Assembly (NCBI GenBank): GCA_043798775.1 | Contig: JAZDOL010000031.1 | Location: 1-9,172 of the forward strand | DNA from: CAZUEG01 sp043798775 | GTDB taxonomy: Bacteria; Patescibacteriota; Minisyncoccia; Minisyncoccales; GWA2-46-15 | Direction: 5' to 3' | Length of the DNA stretch: 9,172 nt | In this document: piece by piece, positions 1-4,396 of the stretch | How the letters are laid out: every line of letters starts with the position of its first letter | Numbering within the stretch: the first letter of the stretch is position 1 | Notes under the pieces: generated by a model | Database searches by the model: none | What the model saw: the letters and a program-made list of their open reading frames with translations, nothing else | Told to the model about the DNA's origin: nothing | Position numbers and translations under genes: made by a program

Positions 1-132
1 AGCACCAAAGGCGCTAAAGTTCATGGAATCAACCTTTCGGTCATAGAAACTTTGAGAATGGAAAACAAAAAGCAGGATATTTATCCTGCCATGAAAACCC
101 TTGTTTTAGAGAGCATCGCTTCGGGTGGGTGA
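1..132 (+). CDS. C-terminal end of an unidentified protein, possibly IS66-like transposase (5' partial)
   Basis: The frame is open from the left edge of the window and ends at a TGA at 130-132, giving 43 residues; the start lies outside. The visible tail begins STKGAK, followed by a helix-like stretch containing LSVIETLR, and ends LESIASGG. The pattern S-x-K-G-A-K, then I-x-L-S-V-I-E-T, resembles my recollection of the extreme C-terminus of IS66-family transposases, which often reads GAK...IYSxIETAK. That is a weak, memory-based match over a short region. It could equally be the tail of an unrelated cytoplasmic protein. It does not look like HicA, so it is probably not the toxin partner of the HicB remnant that follows. 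I am confident that it is coding and not confident of its identity. Confidence 0.4.
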   Translation, partial: STKGAKVHGINLSVIETLRMENKKQDIYPAMKTLVLESIASGG

Positions 133-145
133 GGAGTTACCCCCG

Positions 146-174
146 TTGGCAATTACGACTTTGTTCATTATTCT
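146..174 (+). promoter_or_regulatory. Candidate sigma70-type promoter upstream of the hicB remnant
   Basis: TTGGCA at 146-151 matches five of six bases of the -35 consensus. After a 17-bp spacer, TATTCT at 169-174 matches four of six bases of the -10 consensus. It lies 22 bp before the ATG at 196, where a promoter for the HicB-like gene would be expected. Such matches arise by chance in AT-rich DNA. Confidence 0.3.
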
Positions 175-195
175 TAAGCTGTAAGAATAAAAAAT

Positions 196-365
196 ATGGC
201 TAAAAAACCCTAAAAACATTATCTTATTTCGCTGTTTTTGAATTGGCTAAGGAAGGCGGTTATAATGTTTCTTTTCCCGATTTTCCCGGTTGCGTTACTT
301 TTGGGGTAAATTTTGAGGAAGCGAAAGAAAAAGCCAAAGAAGTGTTAGGGCTTTGGTTTGAATAA
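196..365 (+). pseudogene. HicB-family antitoxin remnant, frameshifted in an A-run
   Basis: HicB antitoxins neutralise the HicA mRNA interferase and often repress their own operon. From 204 to 365 an open frame encodes a short protein with the HicB-like core GGYNVSFPDFPGCVTFG and the helix EEAKEKAKEVLGLWFE, typical of the partial RNase H-like HicB fold. That frame has no plausible start. The ATG at 196 lies in another frame and stops after five codons at 211-213. One extra A in the six-A run at 202-207 would join them into a continuous 56-residue protein starting MAKKTLKTLSYF. The gene is therefore decayed, or is read through slippage, or the sequence has a homopolymer error. It also stops directly after the core at a double stop (TAA TAG, 363-368), so the C-terminal DNA-binding part of longer HicB proteins is missing. 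No HicA gene is visible beside it. Confidence 0.7.
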
Positions 366-383
366 TAGAAACTAATCGAATTT

Positions 384-408
384 ACTTACGGGGTCTGACC
401 CCGTAAGT
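384..408. repeat. Near-perfect palindrome with a ggggtctgacccc core
   Basis: Two 12-bp arms (384-395 and 397-408) are exact reverse complements around a single T at 396. As RNA it would form a stem with a three-base loop. There is no T-tract directly after it, so it is not itself a standard terminator, although the terminator follows four bases later. Cores of the ggggtctgacccc type are, as I recall, common in intergenic repeats of many bacteria and sometimes lie near REP-associated transposases. That link is from memory and is not shown by this window. Confidence 0.6.
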
Positions 409-411
409 TCA

Positions 412-452
412 AACCCCGTAGGTTTTTCCGTCAACCTACGGGGTTGCTTTTT
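412..452 (+). terminator. Rho-independent terminator after the hicB remnant
   Basis: A 13-bp perfect inverted repeat (412-424 and 433-445, aaccccgtaggtt and its complement) encloses an 8-base loop and is followed by GC and then five T residues at 448-452. The T-tract is on the plus-strand side, so it ends transcription coming from the left. It isolates the remnant region from the secretion cluster, which therefore needs its own promoter. Confidence 0.85.
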
Positions 453-468
453 GTAATGCTTCGTTACA

Positions 469-511
469 CTCAGCACCTTCGGCACTTCGCTCACCGCTCA
501 GCACCTTCGGC
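469..511. repeat. 15-bp direct repeat, two copies
   Basis: The sequence ctcagcaccttcggc occurs at 469-483 and again at 497-511, identical over 15 bp and offset by 28 bp. The bases between include ttcgctcaccg. It appears to be non-coding repeat debris, and I see no function. Confidence 0.6.
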
Positions 512-567
512 CTACAGGGTTGGGTGGAGTGTTTTGGATTTTATTATCTTTTTGAAAACTGATCCAT

Positions 568-618
568 TGATACTTCGACACTGTTCAGTATCATCCTGAG
601 TGATTAATCGAAGGATGA
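568..618. repeat. Two overlapping small hairpins (tgatact...agtatca and tcatcct...aggatga)
   Basis: The first inverted repeat has 7-bp arms at 568-574 and 587-593. The second has 7-bp arms at 591-597 and 612-618, sharing three bases with the first, so the two stems are mutually exclusive. The second resembles the widespread intergenic motif with a catcctgag...cgaaggatg core that I recall from many bacterial genomes. It may be an ordinary dispersed repeat. Confidence 0.5.
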
Positions 619-628
619 AAACTCATTG

Positions 629-658
629 TCCGCCTGTGGCGGATCCGCCTTGGGCGGA
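629..658. repeat. Tandem pair of 15-bp GC-rich hairpins
   Basis: Two adjacent units, 629-643 and 644-658, each have the form tccgcc-NNN-ggcgga, with 6-bp perfect arms and a 3-base loop (tgt in the first, ttg in the second). The two units together can also fold as one longer stem. Such paired ccgcc/ggcgg units are a frequent intergenic repeat type in Patescibacteria as I recall. A run of A residues follows but no T-tract, so on the plus strand it is not a classical terminator. Confidence 0.6.
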
Positions 659-686
659 AAAACTGAGAACTGAAAACTGAGAACTG
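659..686. repeat. Perfect 14-bp tandem duplication
   Basis: The unit aaaactgagaactg is present twice without gap or mismatch, at 659-672 and 673-686. A related gaaaactga also occurs at 554-562. It sits just upstream of the candidate promoter of the secretion cluster. No coding role is apparent. Confidence 0.7.
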
Positions 687-715
687 CTTGGCATGTTCTA
701 TTCTTTTTTCTTTCG

Positions 716-724
716 TGGTAAAAT
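716..724 (+). promoter_or_regulatory. Candidate extended -10 promoter for the secretion cluster
   Basis: TGGTAAAAT gives a TG-N extension directly before TAAAAT (719-724), which matches five of six bases of the -10 consensus. No convincing -35 box lies 16 to 18 bp upstream, which is acceptable for extended -10 promoters. Transcription would start near 731, placing most of the duplicated leader in the 5' untranslated region and agreeing with translation from 849. The upstream terminator at 412-452 supports the need for a promoter here. Confidence 0.35.
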
Positions 725-848
725 GAGTAAACTCCAAAAAATAGTTTTGTCGTTTTCTCTTATTCCATCGCTTTGCGACAGAATACTGAGTAAACTCCAA
801 AAAATAATTTTGTCGTTTCCTCTTAATCCATCGCTTTGCGACAGAATA
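724..848 (+). repeat. Duplicated 62-bp leader unit (63-bp period) before the first secretion gene
   Basis: Copy one is 724-785 and copy two 787-848, differing at about three of 62 positions. Each copy carries an inverted repeat: 744-752 with 776-784 in copy one, and 807-815 with 839-847 in copy two. These are 9-bp RNA stems allowing one or two G-U pairs. The second stem ends one base before the ATG at 849. Each unit is preceded by an A or C so that ATG (723), CTG (786) and ATG (849) fall exactly 63 bp apart and in one frame. The unit could therefore be read as an N-terminal peptide repeat, but its position and hairpins suit a leader or dispersed repeat better. Confidence 0.75.
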
Positions 849-1286
849 ATGGACAAATCTAAATTTATGATGTTTCAAGTTCCCCAATTTATCGAAAGGG
901 AAACAAAAATCGCCGGACCGTTAACCCTAAAACAGTTTTTGTATCTGGGCGGCGTCGGGGTGGCGATTTTCTTTTTGTATTATTTTATGGCGGAAAAGTA
1001 TTTTTTCCTCTTTATGTTTATTACCGCCGTTTTGATAATTGGCGGCGTGTCTTTGGCGTTTATTAAAGTGAATGGACGATCGTTATCTGTTTTAATAATT
1101 AATTTCCTGTACTACATGACATCCAGCCGAATGTTCTTGTGGCATAAGAAGGACTCTTCGCCGATAATGTTTAAAAGGGAAATTGTCGTTGCCGGCAAAG
1201 AATCGGCGCCAACGCCGATGTTAAAAATCGCCGAACGCAGCCAATTAAGGCGTTTAGCTACTAAAATTGAAACCGGAATAGAATAA
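849..1286 (+). CDS. PrgI-family membrane protein of a type IV secretion system
   Basis: PrgI-type proteins are small inner-membrane proteins found next to VirB4 in conjugation systems of Gram-positive bacteria; in that position they correspond to VirB3. The 145-residue product opens with the family hallmark FQVPQFIE (residues 9-16) and GPLTLKQFLYLGG. Two membrane helices follow, at about 30-47 and 51-72, and then the typical AFIKVNGRSL. The C-terminal half is hydrophilic and probably cytoplasmic. The frame is open back to an ATG at 693, but I choose 849: family members begin just before the FQVPQF motif, and the extra 52 residues are only the translated 63-bp repeat. The ATG at 867 is also possible. 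No Shine-Dalgarno sequence is visible. It is the first gene of the cluster, three bases before the next one. Confidence 0.85.
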   Translation: MDKSKFMMFQVPQFIERETKIAGPLTLKQFLYLGGVGVAIFFLYYFMAEKYFFLFMFITAVLIIGGVSLAFIKVNGRSLSVLIINFLYYMTSSRMFLWHKKDSSPIMFKREIVVAGKESAPTPMLKIAERSQLRRLATKIETGIE

Positions 1287-1289
1287 TAT

Positions 1290-1934
1290 ATGGCTCATCC
1301 ATCAACGCAAAATTTTTTAGAGGTTGATCAAATTAAAGAAGGGGTGGTGATCTTGAGAAATAAAGGGTTAAGAGGAATCCTGATGGTTCCGTCTTTAAAC
1401 TTTGCCCTGAAATCCGAAGCGGAGCAGAACGCGACAATCTATCAGTTTCAGGGATTTTTAAATTCTTTAGATTTTTTCTGCCAAATTGTTGTTCAGTCGC
1501 GTCGTTTAAATATCACCGGCTATCTTGATAAACTTAAGGAACTAGAAACAAAACAAACAAACGAGTTGATGCGAATTCAAACAAACGAGTATCGATTATT
1601 TGTCCAACAACTGGTAGAAAGCGGATCAATCCTTACAAAATCGTTTTTCGTAATTGTGCCGTATTCGGTATCCGAGGACTCTGGAGATATAACTGTTAAA
1701 AAGGGACTGTTCAGTTCCGTCAAAATCCCTGTTATTAACGACGAAACATTTGCTCGAGCGCGGACGCAGTTGTGGCATCGGATGGAATTTGTCGCCATGG
1801 GTTTAAAGCGTTGCGGATTACAAGCGGTGCCATTAACGACGCCTGAGGTGGTTGAACTGTATTGGGGACTACATCATCCTAAAGAAGCCGAGGTTGGATA
1901 TTACCCGGAATTTCCGATGGATACTGTCATATAA
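1290..1934 (+). CDS. VirB4/TraC-type N-terminal domain as a separate protein
   Basis: This 214-residue soluble protein has no signal peptide, membrane helix or Walker motif. It has the layout of the N-terminal part of Gram-positive VirB4/TrsE ATPases: a strand-rich opening (VDQIKEGVVILRNKGLRGIL, residues 13-32), then NFALKSEAEQ and a helix ending in FCQIVVQSRRLNI. Next come an alpha-helical insert (about 78-112), LTKSFFVIVPYSV and the closing RCGLQAVPLTTPEVVELYWGL. The next gene starts where such a chain would continue, and the two add up to about 816 residues, near the length I expect of a single-chain VirB4. I infer that it works in complex with that ATPase at the cytoplasmic side of the membrane. 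It starts three bases after the PrgI gene with no Shine-Dalgarno sequence, which suggests coupled translation. The alternative is an independent TraC-like accessory subunit. Confidence 0.7.
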   Translation: MAHPSTQNFLEVDQIKEGVVILRNKGLRGILMVPSLNFALKSEAEQNATIYQFQGFLNSLDFFCQIVVQSRRLNITGYLDKLKELETKQTNELMRIQTNEYRLFVQQLVESGSILTKSFFVIVPYSVSEDSGDITVKKGLFSSVKIPVINDETFARARTQLWHRMEFVAMGLKRCGLQAVPLTTPEVVELYWGLHHPKEAEVGYYPEFPMDTVI

Positions 1935-1960
1935 AGATCGACTACCTATACATTTATATT

Positions 1961-3769
1961 ATGGCAAACTGGCTCACGAAAATTTTTTCACAAAACCTAA
2001 GAACCCGGGAAACGGTTATTGAACCGCAGACAGTTGATATTAAAGATGTTATTTCCCCGTCTTCCATTGAGATTGGCCAAGCCCATATTGTTTTGGGAGA
2101 AAGAATGGCGAAATCGTTCTTTGTTTTTGCTTTTCCTAAATACATTAGCTCCGGTTGGTTTTCGCCAATCATCAACATTGATGTGCCAATGGATATATCG
2201 CTGTTTATCCACCCAATTGAGATGGGCTATATTTTAAAAAATCTGCGAAGAAAAATTACGGAAACCCAATCGGAGCTGGAAGAGCGAGCCGACAAGGGGT
2301 TGGTACGCGACCCTGCCCTTGATATCGCTTTCCACGACATTGAGACATTAAGAGATAAATTACAATCCACCCAAGAAAGAATGTTCCGTTTTGGTTTATA
2401 TATCACCATTTATGGCGACAGCGATAAAGAGTTACGCGACACGGAAGTATCGTTAAGAGCGTTATTCGAGGGAAAATTAATCTACATTAAGCCGGCGCTT
2501 TATCAGCAAAAAGAATGTTTTATTAGCACTTCTCCGTACGGAATCGATTTGATGCAGGTTTACACGCCAATGAATACCTCGCCATTATCGAGCGCTTTTC
2601 CCTTTATTTCTTTTGATCTAAGCTCCAATGAAGGAATTCTTTATGGAATAAATCAGCATAACAATTCGCTGGTATTATTTGATCGCTTTAGTTTGGAAAA
2701 TTACAACGAGGTTTTCTTTGGCACTACCGGTTCCGGCAAATCGTATTTTATTAAAACAGAAATATTAAGATCTTTAATGTTGGGGACGGATATTCTTGTG
2801 GTTGACCCGGAAAACGAGTATCGTTTTCTGGCAGAGACCTGTGGCGGTTCCTTCTTTAACATTTCCTTGAGTTCCGAACAACATATCAATCCGTTCGACT
2901 TGCCGCCGGTTAGAGAGGGCGAAGCGCCAGATGATGTTTTAAGGTCAAGTATTATGAATTTGGTCGGACTGTTAAGAATTATGCTTGGCGGATTGACTCC
3001 CGAAGAAGATGCGATTATCGATCGCGCCCTAACAGAAACATATGCCGCCAAAGATATCGGTCCGGAATCCGACCCGGCCAACTGGCGCGACAATATCCCG
3101 ATTATGTCGGACTTAGAACAAGTATTAGAAACAATGGAGGGCGGAGAATCGCTTGTTCGAAGAATCGGCAAGTTTACTCAAGGGACATACGCTAACTTCT
3201 TTAACAATCGTTCTAATATTTCTGTTGACAATCACTTCACCGTGTTTGGAATTCGCGATATGGAAGAAGAATTAAGACCGATGGCAATGTTTATTATTAT
3301 GCGCCACTTGTGGCACACTATACGCGCCGAACTTAAAAAGCGGATTATGGTTGTTGATGAGGCGTGGTGGATTATGCAGTCGGAAGACGGGGCGTCGTTT
3401 CTATTTGGAATGGTAAAAAGAGCGAGAAAGTATTGGCTCGGAATCACGACGATCACTCAAGATGTTTCTGATTTTATGAAATCCGATTACGGGCAGGCGA
3501 TTATCGCTAACTCGGCTTTAAGAATTCTAATGAAGCAATCTCCGGCAGTGATTAATGTTGTTAAAAAAGTATTCAACCTAACCGAGGAAGAAAAAATGCG
3601 ATTATTGGAAGGAGCGGTTGGCGAAGGAATCTTTTTTGCCGGGCAAAAACATGTTGCCATCCGTTCCGTTGCCTCTTATACCGAAGATCAAATTATCACC
3701 ACCGCGCCGGAAGAAGTAATGAAGATTAAAAAAGCGCGGGCAAAAATGGCGAATAGTGATAATGTTTAA
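1961..3769 (+). CDS. VirB4-family secretion ATPase (ATPase body)
   Basis: VirB4 proteins are cytoplasmic, membrane-associated ATPases that power assembly and transport in type IV secretion systems. This 602-residue protein has a mixed N-terminal region (1-245) with a coiled helix near residues 87-140, then the ATPase core. The Walker A motif is GTTGSGKS at 254-261 (K260, S261), followed by VDPENEY at 281-287, INPFDLPP from 309, and a Walker B of IMVVDE at 462-467 that continues as AWWIM. The later motif GITTITQDVSDF starts at 494, with the conserved Q at 500. These are the characteristic VirB4/TraC motifs and all catalytic ones are intact. The true N-terminal domain seems to be encoded by the preceding gene, 26 bp upstream. 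The start has no Shine-Dalgarno sequence. The gene ends with a double stop, TAATAA. It is clearly VirB4-like rather than VirD4, because it has no N-terminal membrane helices. Confidence 0.93.
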   Translation: MANWLTKIFSQNLRTRETVIEPQTVDIKDVISPSSIEIGQAHIVLGERMAKSFFVFAFPKYISSGWFSPIINIDVPMDISLFIHPIEMGYILKNLRRKITETQSELEERADKGLVRDPALDIAFHDIETLRDKLQSTQERMFRFGLYITIYGDSDKELRDTEVSLRALFEGKLIYIKPALYQQKECFISTSPYGIDLMQVYTPMNTSPLSSAFPFISFDLSSNEGILYGINQHNNSLVLFDRFSLENYNEVFFGTTGSGKSYFIKTEILRSLMLGTDILVVDPENEYRFLAETCGGSFFNISLSSEQHINPFDLPPVREGEAPDDVLRSSIMNLVGLLRIMLGGLTPEEDAIIDRALTETYAAKDIGPESDPANWRDNIPIMSDLEQVLETMEGGESLVRRIGKFTQGTYANFFNNRSNISVDNHFTVFGIRDMEEELRPMAMFIIMRHLWHTIRAELKKRIMVVDEAWWIMQSEDGASFLFGMVKRARKYWLGITTITQDVSDFMKSDYGQAIIANSALRILMKQSPAVINVVKKVFNLTEEEKMRLLEGAVGEGIFFAGQKHVAIRSVASYTEDQIITTAPEEVMKIKKARAKMANSDNV

Positions 3770-3778
3770 TAAATATTA

Positions 3779-4396
3779 ATGGCAAAAGATCAAGAAGAAC
3801 AAATTAGCGAAAGTACTCCGGAAATTACCGCCGAACAATTGGGGGCGGTTACGGGGCAGGAATCTGAAGCTGGAAGCAGTCACGATTTAGAGCAATCTCA
3901 AGACAATACAGATAGCGAAGGAGATGAGAATAACGAAGATGATAGTGAAAACGACGAGGAAGAAACCCCCGAAAAAATCTCGGAGAATCAGCTATCGATG
4001 GTAGAAAAACTGACAAGTCCGGAAGCATTCGTGATGATTCCAACAGCCCTGCTTCTGGATTGTATTGGATTCGCGCTGATTCTCGTTGCCCTCGATGATT
4101 TCGGAATAATGGATATTGTTGGTATTTGCACAATTGGCGTATGGACTTTTTTTAGATCAAAGGGGCAAGAGATGACAGTATCAAAAAGCGCTAAAGAAAA
4201 AACAGAAAAAGCGATGGTTAAGATCGGCGAAAAGGCAAAGAAATTGGAACAAAAATTTCCCAAGGCCACCAAGTGGGCAAAAAGATTAAAATGGCTAAGG
4301 CCGTTATCGATGGGTTTGGAATTTATTCCGTATGTTGGCGCCGCGCCATTGTGGACAATTTGTGTTTTTCTAACCCTTATCCACGGCAATGAATAA
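3779..4396 (+). CDS. Membrane protein with a highly acidic N-terminal tail, unknown function
   Basis: I do not recognise a named family. The 205-residue product has three parts. Residues 1-75 are low-complexity and strongly acidic (many D, E, S, N), with no signal peptide, so this tail is probably cytoplasmic. Residues 84-105 and about 109-125 are two membrane helices separated by a short turn with DD. Residues 131-175 form a lysine-rich amphipathic helix (KEKTEKAMVKIGEKAKKLEQ), followed by a third hydrophobic helix at about 182-201 (FIPYVGAAPLWTICVF). The charges suggest intramolecular or partner contact between the acidic tail and the basic helix. It lies between the VirB4 gene (9 bp away) and the surface-protein gene, which it overlaps by 8 bases. 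This points to tight co-expression and a role as an integral part of the same membrane machine. Confidence 0.75.
   Translation: MAKDQEEQISESTPEITAEQLGAVTGQESEAGSSHDLEQSQDNTDSEGDENNEDDSENDEEETPEKISENQLSMVEKLTSPEAFVMIPTALLLDCIGFALILVALDDFGIMDIVGICTIGVWTFFRSKGQEMTVSKSAKEKTEKAMVKIGEKAKKLEQKFPKATKWAKRLKWLRPLSMGLEFIPYVGAAPLWTICVFLTLIHGNE

Larger units (their letters stand above)
366..848. other. Intergenic region rich in short repeats, with no gene
   Basis: This stretch separates the hicB remnant from the secretion cluster. I see no supported coding sequence on either strand. It holds a long palindrome, an intrinsic terminator, a 15-bp direct repeat, several small hairpins, a perfect 14-bp tandem repeat and a duplicated 62-bp leader. 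The segment 435-446 (cctacggggttg, in the terminator) recurs at 511-522 with one mismatch, so part of the terminator stem seems to have been copied. The left half is repeat debris. The right half, from about 716, probably holds the promoter and leader of the downstream operon. Confidence 0.6.

Noticed and set aside
1..132. HicA toxin as partner of the HicB remnant
   Set aside because: The visible tail lacks the HicA double-stranded-RNA-binding pattern with its conserved G-S-H motif and C-terminal lysine-rich helix. It resembles a transposase tail more.
629..660. Second intrinsic terminator
   Set aside because: The stems are GC-rich but are followed by A residues rather than T residues on the plus strand. 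On the minus strand the hairpin is followed by acaatgag, with no T-tract.
693..848. A 52-residue N-terminal extension of the PrgI protein starting at ATG 693
   Set aside because: The extension is the translated 63-bp tandem repeat plus promoter-like DNA, and PrgI proteins begin just before FQVPQF. The start at 849 fits the family better, although the frame is open.
469..848. Possible CRISPR array
   Set aside because: Repeats are of different types, are directly tandem or nearly so, and there are no unique spacers of constant length between conserved repeats.
591..887. Minus-strand frame with a repeated SVAKRW-KRKRQNYFLEFT peptide
   Set aside because: It is the reverse reading of the tandem repeat and the hairpins and overlaps the PrgI start. 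The peptide repeat only mirrors the DNA duplication.
2701..3171. Minus-strand 156-residue frame inside the VirB4 gene
   Set aside because: It lies opposite the Walker A region of an intact, strongly conserved ATPase and is serine-rich and motif-free, as expected of a shadow frame.
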